From the NCBI RefSeq assembly GCF_004801885.1, contig NZ_SSSM01000005.1, forward strand, positions 806,001 to 870,000: a stretch of DNA of 64,000 bases. The letters are read 5' to 3'. Shown here piece by piece: positions 17,508 to 25,418 of this stretch; position 1 is the stretch's first letter; each line of letters begins with the position of its first letter. The position numbers and the translations under genes are program-made. A model generated the notes under the pieces. The model saw only the letters and a program-made list of their open reading frames with translations. It ran no database searches and was not told where the DNA came from. This DNA comes from Naasia lichenicola (GTDB lineage Bacteria > Actinomycetota > Actinomycetes > Actinomycetales > Microbacteriaceae).

Positions 17508-18290
17508 ATGCGGATCGCTGTCGTCGGGCTGGGCGAGGCGGGCCGCCTTTACGCCGAGGGATTCGCCGGTCTCGGGGCTCAGGTCTCGGGTTTCGACCCC
17601 GTTGCCGCGCAGGACCCGGAGGGCGTCCGACGCGACGCGTCCATCGCCGCCGCCGTCGGAGACGCCGACTTCGTGGTCAGCCTCGTCGGTGCCTCCTTCT
17701 CGAGCGCGGTGCTCGACGAGTCGCTCGCCTCCATGCCTGCCGACGCCGTGTTCGCTGACCTCAACACCGGGGCGCCGGCGCAGAAGGCCGAGCTGGCGGC
17801 CGCCGCCGCAGCCGCCCAGCGTCGATTCGTCGATGTCGCCGTCATGGCGCCTGTGCCGCGAGCGGGCGCGATGACCCCCCTGCTCGCGAGCGGGGACGGA
17901 GCGGAGCGGCTCGTCTCCGCCTGGTCGCAGCTCGGGGTCCCCGTCTCCGCCGTAGGTCCCGATGCCGGGACGGCTGCCGGTCTCAAGATGCTGCGCAGCG
18001 TGTTCATGAAGGGCCTCGCCGCCGTCGTCATGGAGGCCGCCAGCGCGGCCGAGATCGCCGGCTCCCGCGACTGGATGCTGGCCGAGATGGCGTCCGAACT
18101 CGGACCCGACGGGCCCGCACTCGTCGAACGCCTCGTCGACGGGACCCGCCAGCACGCCGCGCGCCGAGAGCACGAGATGCGCGACGCCGAGGCTTATCTC
18201 GGCACGCTGGCGGCGCCGGCCTGGGTCACGGGCGCGACGATCCAGTGGCTGCACGCGCTCGCCGAAGACCCCGCCTTCCCGACGGGCTGA
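17508..18290 (+). CDS. NAD(P)-dependent dehydrogenase, 6-phosphogluconate/beta-hydroxyacid type with DUF1932-like C-terminus
   Basis: A 260-residue protein beginning MRIAVVGLGEAG, an N-terminal Rossmann dinucleotide site (GLGEAG, residues 7-12). The C-terminal helical region contains AGLKMLRSVFMKGLAA, the region that carries the catalytic Lys in this superfamily. GGGAG 5 nt before ATG 17508 sets the start; an upstream in-frame extension covers the operator and is rejected. It is divergent from gntR, so it is probably part of the same regulon. The substrate is not known; it may handle an aldehyde or hydroxyacid made from the aromatic ring or its side chain. Confidence 0.75.
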   Translation: MRIAVVGLGEAGRLYAEGFAGLGAQVSGFDPVAAQDPEGVRRDASIAAAVGDADFVVSLVGASFSSAVLDESLASMPADAVFADLNTGAPAQKAELAAAAAAAQRRFVDVAVMAPVPRAGAMTPLLASGDGAERLVSAWSQLGVPVSAVGPDAGTAAGLKMLRSVFMKGLAAVVMEAASAAEIAGSRDWMLAEMASELGPDGPALVERLVDGTRQHAARREHEMRDAEAYLGTLAAPAWVTGATIQWLHALAEDPAFPTG

Positions 18291-18349
18291 GCGGATCCGG
18301 GAAGGACCCTGCTCCTGCGTCGTCCTCGAGGACGGGTCCACCCATCGTG

Positions 18350-19276
18350 TCAGCGGGCTGCTCCGGGTGACGCACCGAATCGGCGACGGTAGGCGCGATA
18401 GAAGGTCGAGACGTCGGTGAATCCGCAGGCGGTGGATATCTGAGCCACGCTCCGTCCCGCCCACTCCGGGCTGCGCAGTCGGTCATGGGCGAGTTCGAGC
18501 CGCGCCGACGTCAGCCAGCCTCCGAACGTCTCCCCGTGGGCGGCGAATGCCAGCTGCACGGTGCGGACGGAGCAGTGGAAGGTCCGAGCGAGCACCGACG
18601 CGGTGAGCAGACGATCAGCGATCCGCTCGTGTGCCGACGCCTTGAAGGTCGCAATCTTGGACGCCGACGGGGTGTCGGCAGACTCGGAGAGGGCACCGAC
18701 GAGCTCCACCACCGCGACGCTCATGGCGCTCGCCGCAGCGGTCCGACCCGCCTCCATCATGTCTGCGAGCAGAGCGAACTGGGCGGCCAGATGGGCGCCG
18801 GCGCTGCTGGCGAGCGCCCGCTCGTCCAGTGAGCGCGTGTCGACGGCGCCCAGTGCCGCCCGGGGGATTCGGAGCGAGTAGAGGTGCATGCGCCGCCGAG
18901 GATCGAAGGCGAGACGGAACGGGGCGTCGTTGTCGAGCAGGAGGGGCATCCCGCCCGGAACGTCCCAGCTCCGCCCGAGATGCTCGAGGGTCCACGGGGC
19001 GCGACTGAAGTTGAGGAAGAGGGCGTCGTCGGGCAGCCGCCGCATCGCCGATCTATCGCGGAACGCCGGTGTGCCGGGCGTCGAGAGGAACCCCAGCTGC
19101 GTGGCCCCGAAGTCGATGAGGGTGAAGTCTGCGGGAAAGGCTCCGCTCGGCCGTTCCGGCCGCACGCCGACGTACACGTCGGACACTGCGTCGCAGAAGT
19201 AGTCGTAGTCGCGTCCTTCCGGCAGCGCTCTCGTGCTGCCGTGCACCGTGGGCGCAGGATCTGCGTTCATCGCCAT
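18350..19276 (-). CDS. AraC family transcriptional regulator with N-terminal sensor domain
   Basis: A 308-residue protein. Residues 1-190 form a sensor domain of the AraC-binding-like type, and the last 100 residues carry the double helix-turn-helix (VLARTFHCSVRTVQLAFAAHG, then VAQISTACGFTDVSTFYRAYRRRFG). ATG 19276 was chosen over far upstream starts because it is close to the divergent hydrolase gene and has a weak purine-rich site. It probably activates the divergent alpha/beta hydrolase 86 bp away. The inducer is unknown. Confidence 0.85.
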   Translation of the reverse strand: MAMNADPAPTVHGSTRALPEGRDYDYFCDAVSDVYVGVRPERPSGAFPADFTLIDFGATQLGFLSTPGTPAFRDRSAMRRLPDDALFLNFSRAPWTLEHLGRSWDVPGGMPLLLDNDAPFRLAFDPRRRMHLYSLRIPRAALGAVDTRSLDERALASSAGAHLAAQFALLADMMEAGRTAAASAMSVAVVELVGALSESADTPSASKIATFKASAHERIADRLLTASVLARTFHCSVRTVQLAFAAHGETFGGWLTSARLELAHDRLRSPEWAGRSVAQISTACGFTDVSTFYRAYRRRFGASPGAAR

Positions 19277-19362
19277 CGACTTTCGCTGTGCGCCGCAGAC
19301 CGCAGCGCGAACAGAATCTAGCGTGCTTGGCAGAGCATCGTCGCTTCTCGAAAGGACCTCGA

Positions 19363-20061
19363 ATGGATACCCCTCGTCCCACTCTTCTGCTCGTCCACGG
19401 AGCCTGGCACGGAAGCTGGTGCTGGGCGCCCGTGGAGCGGCTTCTGACCGAATCCGGATGGACGGTGCAGACCATCGACCTCCCGACGGTGCACCACCCG
19501 GACAAGATCGGCATGCGCATGCAGAAGGATGCGGACGCCGTCGCCGAAGCGATCGCCGCGATCGACGGCGATGTCGTCGTGGTCGCGCATTCCTACGGCG
19601 GCGTACCGGTCTCCCAGGGTGCATCCTCGCCCAAAGTGCGGCACATCGTGTTCATCGCCGCCTTCGTGCTCGATGTCGGCGAATCCCTCCTCGGAGCCGT
19701 GGGCGGAGTCGCGCCCGACTGGTGGCACGTCGACGGTCCGCTCGTGACGGCAGGCGACGCGCAGCAGCCTCCTCAGCAGCTGTTCTTCGGCGATGTGAGC
19801 GACGACCTTGCCGACCGGAGCGCGGCGCGGCTGCTGACGCAGAGCGTGCTCGCCTTCACGGATGAGCTGACGACGGCCGCCTGGCACGACACGGATTCGA
19901 CCTACATCATCACGGAGCAGGACGCGATCTTCCCGGTTCCGGCGCAGGAGGGGCTGGCCGCCCGCTCAGGGTCGTCGGTGTTCCGGCTCGATACGAGTCA
20001 TTCCCCGTTCCTCTCACAGCCCGACGCGGTGGTCCGGATCATCGAGAACGCGGCCGGCTGA
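19363..20061 (+). CDS. Alpha/beta hydrolase
   Basis: A 232-residue cytosolic alpha/beta hydrolase. The oxyanion region is LLLVHGAWHGSWCW (residues 8-21), the nucleophile S77 lies in VAHSYGG, and the catalytic His is H213 in DTSHSPFLS; the acid is probably the Asp of TEQDAIFP. AAAGGA 6 nt upstream fixes ATG 19363. Members of this group include plant-type methylesterases and small esterases; the substrate here is unknown. Divergence from an AraC gene suggests an inducible catabolic role. Confidence 0.85.
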   Translation: MDTPRPTLLLVHGAWHGSWCWAPVERLLTESGWTVQTIDLPTVHHPDKIGMRMQKDADAVAEAIAAIDGDVVVVAHSYGGVPVSQGASSPKVRHIVFIAAFVLDVGESLLGAVGGVAPDWWHVDGPLVTAGDAQQPPQQLFFGDVSDDLADRSAARLLTQSVLAFTDELTTAAWHDTDSTYIITEQDAIFPVPAQEGLAARSGSSVFRLDTSHSPFLSQPDAVVRIIENAAG

Positions 20062-20098
20062 GCCCGGCTCAGGCTCGGACGGGCGCGCCGCGCAGACC

Positions 20099-20620
20099 TC
20101 AGCTCGCGGCGCGCAGTCGGGAGACCAGCTCGTCGACCGGGCCGTGGCCGAGCAGCTCGGCCTGCGGATCGAGCTCGAGCCACGGCTCGAGCACGAACAG
20201 CCGCTCGTAGGCGCGCGGGTGAGGGAGGGTGAGATCCGCCGTCTCGAGGGGCTCGCCGTCGAAGTCGATCAGGTCGAGGTCGAGCGTCCGATCGCCCCAG
20301 CGCTCCACCCGCACCCGGCCGAGCGACTGCTCGATCCGGCCGAGCGAGCGGAAGAAGTCGTCGCGGCCTGCGGTGGTCCGCACCAGGGCCACGGCGTTGA
20401 GGTAGGGCGGCGCACTCGGGTCCGGACCCGATGGCTTGATCGCGACGGACTCGAGGATCGAGGACAGCACGACCGACTCGGTGTCGGGAAGCGCACGCAG
20501 CTCGTCGGCCGCCGTGCTGAGGATCGCCTCCCGCACGCCGAGGTTGCTGCCGAATGCGACGACGGCGCAGTGGACGGCAGCGGCGCCTGCATCCCCGTCA
20601 GCCTGTGCGTCCTGCGTCAC
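20099..20620 (-). CDS. folK: 2-amino-4-hydroxy-6-hydroxymethyldihydropteridine pyrophosphokinase
   Basis: A 173-residue FolK (HPPK). Motifs VVAFGSNLG near the N-terminus, PPYLNAVALVRT, and RWGDRTLDLDLIDFDG followed by LPHPRAYERLFVLEPW are all in place. It activates hydroxymethyldihydropterin with ATP for folate synthesis. The GTG start overlaps the folB stop by 4 bp (GTGA), so translation is coupled. It is the third gene of pabB-folB-folK. No dihydropteroate synthase (folP) is in the window. Confidence 0.93.
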   Translation of the reverse strand: MTQDAQADGDAGAAAVHCAVVAFGSNLGVREAILSTAADELRALPDTESVVLSSILESVAIKPSGPDPSAPPYLNAVALVRTTAGRDDFFRSLGRIEQSLGRVRVERWGDRTLDLDLIDFDGEPLETADLTLPHPRAYERLFVLEPWLELDPQAELLGHGPVDELVSRLRAAS

Positions 20621-20991
20621 GAGCGGCTCCGGATGATCGTCACGCTCACGTCGGACAGGGCGACGGGCACAGGCGCTCGCGGCTTGTGGATGGTGACCCG
20701 GACGGACTCGACGATCGGGTAGGCCAGACCCACCTCGGCCACCCGCTCGGCGACTGCTTCGATCAGGTCGACCGGCTCCGATTCGACGGCGGCCAGGATC
20801 TCCCCGGCCAGGGTGCCGTAGTTGACGGTCAGGGACAGGTCGTTCGAGGCGCCCGCGGCAGCGAGGGAGAGCCAGAGGCGGACATCGATGATGAAGGGCT
20901 GCCCGAGCTCGCGCTCCCACCCGAGAACTCCGTGGTGTCCGTAGGCGACGATGCCCACCAGATCGATGTGGTCGGATGCTGAGGTGGTCAT
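20617..20991 (-). CDS. folB: Dihydroneopterin aldolase
   Basis: A 124-residue FolB beginning MTTSASDHIDLVGIVAYGHHGVLGWERE, with the family's GxxGVxxxE active-site glutamate region and VNYGTLAGEI. It makes 6-hydroxymethyldihydropterin. ATGA overlap with the pabB stop and GTGA overlap with the folK start show tight coupling in one operon. Length and motifs are normal for the family. Confidence 0.93.
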   Translation of the reverse strand: MTTSASDHIDLVGIVAYGHHGVLGWERELGQPFIIDVRLWLSLAAAGASNDLSLTVNYGTLAGEILAAVESEPVDLIEAVAERVAEVGLAYPIVESVRVTIHKPRAPVPVALSDVSVTIIRSRS

Positions 20992-22598
20992 GGTCGTTCC
21001 TCTCGGGGGATGGCCGTTCCATCCTGCGGGTGGTCCGGTGCGGGGAGCTCCGTCTCGAGTCGTGCTCCGAGGGCGGCGAGCACCGGCTGCGCCTTGAGGA
21101 TCATCTCGGCGATCTCCTCGTCGGGCTGCGACAGCGCCGTGATGCCGCCGCCCGTCCCGATCGTCGCAGTTCCACCGAGGCGGTCCAGCACGACCGTGCG
21201 GATGGTCATCGACAGCTCCACCCTGCCATCGATGCCGAGGAAGCCGAACGCTCCGGCGTACGGACCACGAGGTCCGCCTTCCAGCTCGGCGAGGATCGAC
21301 ATCGCACGCACCTTGGGTGCCCCGGTCATCGAGCCGGCGGGGAAGGCGGATCGGATCGCGGCGAGTGGGGTGCTGCCCGGCGCCAGCTGGGCGGTGACGG
21401 TGCTGACGAGCTGGAAGACGTTCGCGTACTGCTCGACCGCGAACAGCGACGGCACCCGGACCGATCCGAGCTCCGCGACCCGGGTGAAGTCGTTGCGCAT
21501 CAGATCGACGATCATGAGGTTCTCGGCACGCTCCTTCTCGCTTTCGAACAGCTCACGGCGCAGCAGCCCGTCGGCAGCGGGATCGGCGCCGCGGGGTCGA
21601 GTGCCCTTGATCGGCCGGGTCTCGAGCGAGCCGTCGGGAGCGATCCGCAGGAACAGCTCGGGGCTGGAGCTGGCCAGCGCCAGATCGCCCGCGACGATCA
21701 GGCCTCCGCGCGGCGTCGGATTGATCCACCGCAGCCGGCGGTACACGGCCACCGGGTCCGCATGGACCGGCACGGTGATCTGGTTCGTGAGGCAGAGCTG
21801 GTACGCGTCGCCGGCGACGATCGACTCCTGGCAGGCGAGGATCATCGAACGGTAGGCGTCCGGCGCGTGCCTGAGGGTGCCGACCGCGACCGGATCGACG
21901 CGGGGGAGATCGACGCGGGGGAGATCGTCGACGGCCGCTCTCGGGGGCTGCGCCGATTCGACGTCGGTCGCGCGGTCGCGCAGCTCGAGCAGGTCGCGCT
22001 CGGTCCGATCGAGCCACTCGAGTGCGCCGTCCGTCTCGGCGAACGTCGTCAGGATGACTCGTCGCTCGACGTGGTCGAATGCGATGAGCCGATCGACGAA
22101 GAGCATCGCGGAATCCGGCGCGGCGTCCTCGGATGCGGAGAGCGCGCGCTGCACGTCGACGGCGGCGGCGCCCGATTCGTAGCCGAGCCAGCCCACCCAG
22201 CCGAGCTCGAACCGCTCCGATGCTGTCGCTTGCGCGCCGGGGGAGGACGTGCCGGACCCGACCCCCATCTCGACCTCGTCAAGGGCGTCGAGGATCGACC
22301 CGGCGAAGACCGCGGCGCGCGCCGACGAGGGGTGCTGCACCGAGACGGACGTGGGGGAGCCGATCAGTGCGTAGCCGGCCGGGCCCAGCTGACAGAGATG
22401 GCTCCAGCCGCTCGTCGCCTGCACTCCTGCGTCCAACCAGGCCGCGTGGGGCTGATCCCGCATCAGCGCGAGGAAGACGACTTCGGGCTCCAGCCATCCG
22501 CCGAGCTCGACGCTCGTGCGGGACGAGGCGGCGATGCCCTGGATCTCCGCGAGCATCGCGGCGGCGGTGCGAGGCAGCGCCTCGTGCCTGGTCAGCAT
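20988..22598 (-). CDS. pabB: Aminodeoxychorismate synthase component I
   Basis: A 536-residue chorismate-utilising enzyme. The C-terminal catalytic domain contains RPIKGTRPRG, SEKERAENLMIVDLMRND and GSMTGAPKVRAMSI. It converts chorismate with ammonia to aminodeoxychorismate for p-aminobenzoate and folate synthesis. GGAGGAG before ATG 22598 is a strong ribosome site. Linkage to folB-folK by a 4-bp overlap favours PabB over anthranilate synthase TrpE. No glutaminase subunit (pabA) or lyase (pabC) is adjacent. Confidence 0.88.
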   Translation of the reverse strand: MLTRHEALPRTAAAMLAEIQGIAASSRTSVELGGWLEPEVVFLALMRDQPHAAWLDAGVQATSGWSHLCQLGPAGYALIGSPTSVSVQHPSSARAAVFAGSILDALDEVEMGVGSGTSSPGAQATASERFELGWVGWLGYESGAAAVDVQRALSASEDAAPDSAMLFVDRLIAFDHVERRVILTTFAETDGALEWLDRTERDLLELRDRATDVESAQPPRAAVDDLPRVDLPRVDPVAVGTLRHAPDAYRSMILACQESIVAGDAYQLCLTNQITVPVHADPVAVYRRLRWINPTPRGGLIVAGDLALASSSPELFLRIAPDGSLETRPIKGTRPRGADPAADGLLRRELFESEKERAENLMIVDLMRNDFTRVAELGSVRVPSLFAVEQYANVFQLVSTVTAQLAPGSTPLAAIRSAFPAGSMTGAPKVRAMSILAELEGGPRGPYAGAFGFLGIDGRVELSMTIRTVVLDRLGGTATIGTGGGITALSQPDEEIAEMILKAQPVLAALGARLETELPAPDHPQDGTAIPREERP

Positions 22599-22686
22599 CC
22601 CGCTCCTCCTTCGGCCCTCGGGAACCCCGATGATGGCACATCGTCTTCCTGCTCCGGGCTCGGTCCGCTTCCGCCCCCGGTCGTCG

Positions 22687-22740
22687 AACTGCCCAGTTCC
22701 GCCGGCTGAAAGCCCCTCCGAGCGGCAGAACTGGGCAGTT
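22687..22740. repeat. Dispersed hairpin element, relative of 16597-16644
   Basis: Arms AACTGCCCAGTTCCGCC (22687-22703) and GGCAGAACTGGGCAGTT (22724-22740) pair with one mismatch over a 20-nt loop. The core TGCCCAGTTCYGCCG is the same as in the second hairpin of the gal-gntR gap, so this is a two-copy family in the window. It lies after iclR and before pabB on the minus strand. Confidence 0.7.
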
Positions 22741-22770
22741 CACACAGGTGGATCGGGACCGCGCCGCGGT

Positions 22771-23640
22771 TCAGCGGACGGCGAGCGGCGGCAGCAGATG
22801 CTCGAGGTACTCCATCGACGACTCGGAGGACCGGACCAGGCTGCGATACGCCCCGCCGGGCGGCGCATCGGGGTGCCCAGGCGGGAGATAGCTGCGCACG
22901 AGCGCCTCCGAGACGCCCGCCGCGGCGCGACGGAGCAGCTCGATCCGCGGCATGGGCGAGCTCTCGTCGTTCGGCTCGACGATCGTCAGCGTGCCGACGA
23001 CCACTCCCTGCACGCCGCGAACTGGAACGGCCAGTCCCCGCGAACCGGAGAAGATCCGCCCCGACGCGATCGCGTAGCCCTCGCGTTCCGCCGTGGCGAT
23101 GGCGTGCCGCAGCTCGGCCTCGTTCTGGATCCCGTCGGGCGTGAGCGGCTGCAGCCCGCGACGGAGCACTCCGCGCAGCACCTCGTCGCCGGCGGCGGCG
23201 AGCAGCAGGATCCCGCCCGCGGAGTGCTGCAGAGGGATTCGGCCGCCGACGATCGACGCGTTCACGACGGCGTCGCGCGCCGATATCCGCTCGATCACGA
23301 GCACGTCGAGGTTCGAGCGCACGCTGAGCTGCACGTGCTGGCGGACGCGGGCCTGCACGGCGTGCATGTAGGGCAGCGCGATCTCGCGCAGTCCGATCGC
23401 GCCGGGGGTGCGGGTGCCGAGCTCCCAGAGCCTGTTGCCCATGCGGTAGCTGCGATCGGGCATCCGCTCGAGCAGCTGGTGGCCGACGAGCTCCGTGACG
23501 ATGCGCTGGGTGGAGGACAGTGGGATGCCGCTGCGCTGGGCGATCTCGGTGAGCGTCAGGAAGGGCGCCTCGTAGCTGAAGGCCTCGAGGATGCGCACGG
23601 CGCGGCTGATCGCCGATGCGCCGTTCGACTGGTTCGCCAT
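22771..23640 (-). CDS. IclR family transcriptional regulator
   Basis: A 289-residue IclR protein: winged helix at about residues 8-70 (SRAVRILEAFS, LTEIAQRSGIPLSSTQRIVTELV) and a C-terminal effector domain with VLVIERISARDAVVNAS and GGRIPLQHSAGG. The start at ATG 23640 is set by GGAGGA. It is divergent from O-demethylase paralogue 3 with a 19-bp near-palindrome between them. IclR regulators of aromatic catabolism (PcaR/PobR type) bind aromatic acids, so control of demethylase 3 is a reasonable inference. Confidence 0.88.
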   Translation of the reverse strand: MANQSNGASAISRAVRILEAFSYEAPFLTLTEIAQRSGIPLSSTQRIVTELVGHQLLERMPDRSYRMGNRLWELGTRTPGAIGLREIALPYMHAVQARVRQHVQLSVRSNLDVLVIERISARDAVVNASIVGGRIPLQHSAGGILLLAAAGDEVLRGVLRRGLQPLTPDGIQNEAELRHAIATAEREGYAIASGRIFSGSRGLAVPVRGVQGVVVGTLTIVEPNDESSPMPRIELLRRAAAGVSEALVRSYLPPGHPDAPPGGAYRSLVRSSESSMEYLEHLLPPLAVR

Positions 23641-23708
23641 GCTGTCCTCCTCGACAGGTCGCTGGTGCGGGGGAGCGCTCGGCACCGCATCTCCGACACC
23701 GGAATCTT

Positions 23709-23733
23709 CCTCCCGTTCAACGGAAGGTTCAAC
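23709..23733. promoter_or_regulatory. IclR operator candidate
   Basis: CCTCCCGTT (23709-23717) and AACGGAAGG (23719-23727) form 9-bp arms with one mismatch around a single C. GTTCAAC occurs at 23715-23721 and again at 23727-23733, 12 bp apart. The site lies between the divergent iclR and demethylase 3 starts. Confidence 0.5.
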
Positions 23734-23811
23734 CCGGGCGGCCGCGGACCGATCCTAGGCTCCACCCGCAGGGCGTCGACGACGAGGCCCTCGGATCAGT
23801 GAGGATCGATG

Positions 23812-25194
23812 ATGACCGCAGACGCCAACGCCCCAGAGAGCCTCGCCCAGGCGATCGCCCGAGTCGGCAGCCCCGTCGAGCTGCTGCGCAACCAGTCCTG
23901 GCCGGCGATCACCTTCCCGATCGCCCCGGAATTCACCAACTGGCGCGACGAGCAGCGCGCCTGGAGCAGCACTGTCGCGGTGATGGACCAGTCGCACCAC
24001 ATGACGCAGCTCTTCCTCGACGGTGCGGATCTCCTCGACACCCTGTCCACGATCTCCCCGAACACCTTCACGGGCTTCCGCCCCGGCATCGCCAAGCAGC
24101 TGATCAGCGTCAACAAGGACGGCTTCCTCATCGGCGACGCCATCCTCTTCTACAACGCGGAGGGACCCGAGGGCCTGGTCCTGATCGGCCACCACATCCT
24201 TCTCGACTGGGTGCGCTTCAACGTCGAGAAGGCGGCGGCCGCCGGCAAGGACGCGCGCTACCGGCTCGAGGGCAACTCGAACATGCGCGAGGGCGACCCG
24301 ACCTTCTTCCGATACCAGCTGCAGGGCCCCCAGGCGAACGCGGTCATGGAGAAGGTCTTCGGCGGCCCTGCGCCGGAGGTCAAGTTCTTCCACATCGCCG
24401 ACGTGACCATCGCGGGCAAGCCCGTCAAGGCGCTTCGCCACGGCATGGCAGGTCAGCCCGGCTTCGAGTTCTACGGCGCGTACGCCGACGGCGAGACCGT
24501 GCACGCCGCGCTCATGGAGGCCGGCGCCGAGTTCGAGATCCGCCGGGTCGGCGCCAAGGCCTACTCGAGCTCGCCCCTGGAGTCGGGCTGGGTGCCGACG
24601 CCGTTCCCCGCGATCTTCGACGACGACTTCGCCGAGTACCGCGAGTGGCTTCCGGCCGCCCGCGCCGGGTCGATCGGCGGATCGCTCTACTCGAGCGACG
24701 TGCACGACTTCTACTTCACGCCCTTCGACCTCGGCCTCGGCCGCTCGGTCAAGTTCGACCACGACTTCCACGGCCGCGAGGCGCTCGAGGCGATCGCTGC
24801 CGACCGGAAGCGACGCAAGGTCACCCTCCTCTGGAACGCGGAGGACGTGGCGTCCGTCGTCCAGTCACAGGTCGAGCCCGGCACTCCGGCGAAGTTCCTG
24901 GACTTCCCGAAGGCCCGCTACGGCTTCTATCAGATGGACCGCGTGCTCCACGGGGGAGCCGAGGTCGGCATCTCCACCGACGCCGGCTACGTCGCCTTCG
25001 ATCAGCTCTACATGTCGCTCGCCTCCGTCGACAACTCGGTGCCCGAAGGCGCCGAGGTCGAGGTGGTCTGGGGCGAGGACCCGGTCTCGCGCAAGCCGCA
25101 GGTGGATGCCGCTCACCGTCAGGTGCGCATCCGTGCCACGGTCGCACCGGCGCCGTACCACGACTACGCGCGCTCGGTCTATCGCCAGGACTGA
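23812..25194 (+). CDS. THF-dependent aromatic O-demethylase, LigM/DesA family (paralogue 3)
   Basis: About 460 residues. The family signatures are present but more diverged: FTNWRDEQRAWSST, VMDQSHHM, LRHGMAGQPGFEFYGA and AYSSSPLESGWVPTPFPA (the Tyr at the LigM Tyr247 position is kept). The DALxLLxDT element of the other two becomes DLLDTLSTISPNT, and the LigM Tyr31 position is not Tyr. GAGG is 7 nt before ATG 23812; ATG 23809 is an alternative. It is divergent from iclR and is followed by a hairpin and the Liv importer. A distinct methoxy-aromatic substrate is likely. Confidence 0.88.
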   Translation: MTADANAPESLAQAIARVGSPVELLRNQSWPAITFPIAPEFTNWRDEQRAWSSTVAVMDQSHHMTQLFLDGADLLDTLSTISPNTFTGFRPGIAKQLISVNKDGFLIGDAILFYNAEGPEGLVLIGHHILLDWVRFNVEKAAAAGKDARYRLEGNSNMREGDPTFFRYQLQGPQANAVMEKVFGGPAPEVKFFHIADVTIAGKPVKALRHGMAGQPGFEFYGAYADGETVHAALMEAGAEFEIRRVGAKAYSSSPLESGWVPTPFPAIFDDDFAEYREWLPAARAGSIGGSLYSSDVHDFYFTPFDLGLGRSVKFDHDFHGREALEAIAADRKRRKVTLLWNAEDVASVVQSQVEPGTPAKFLDFPKARYGFYQMDRVLHGGAEVGISTDAGYVAFDQLYMSLASVDNSVPEGAEVEVVWGEDPVSRKPQVDAAHRQVRIRATVAPAPYHDYARSVYRQD

Positions 25195-25200
25195 GCCGTT

Positions 25201-25233
25201 CGGCCGTTCCGCGACAGCCGCGCGGAACGGCCG
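25201..25233 (+). terminator. Hairpin after O-demethylase 3
   Basis: CGGCCGTTCCGCG (25201-25213) and CGCGGAACGGCCG (25221-25233) pair perfectly over a 7-nt loop, 6 bp after the stop codon. No T-run follows, as is common in high-GC actinobacteria. Confidence 0.6.
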
Positions 25234-25262
25234 ATCATCAGGCCGCCTGTTTTGTCGACGAG

Positions 25263-25292
25263 ATTGTCGCCAATCGGGAAGGCGCGTGTTAC
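25263..25292 (+). promoter_or_regulatory. Operator/promoter candidate of the Liv importer operon
   Basis: ATTGT-CG-CCAAT (25263-25274) is one mismatch from the ATTGT-nn-ACAAT site before galB; a weaker copy, TTTGT-CG-ACGAG, sits 12 bp upstream (25251-25262). TTGTCG (25264-25269) could act as a -35 with a poor -10 (TGTTAC, 25287-25292). The layout would put the Liv operon in the same regulon as gal genes. Confidence 0.4.
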
Positions 25293-25418
25293 TTTTGGCA
25301 GGTTCGAGTCCAATGGCGGAGCGAGATGCGATGACGCAGGTTCTTAGAGGGCGCAGCCTGAGGCAGCACAGCCTCGACGCGCGCATCCTCGCGCGATGCG
25401 GTGCCGAGGATGTCCGCA

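Noticed and set aside
25301-25311. tRNA T-loop-like sequence GGTTCGAGTCC
   Set aside because: The flanking bases do not form a T stem and no acceptor or anticodon arm is present.
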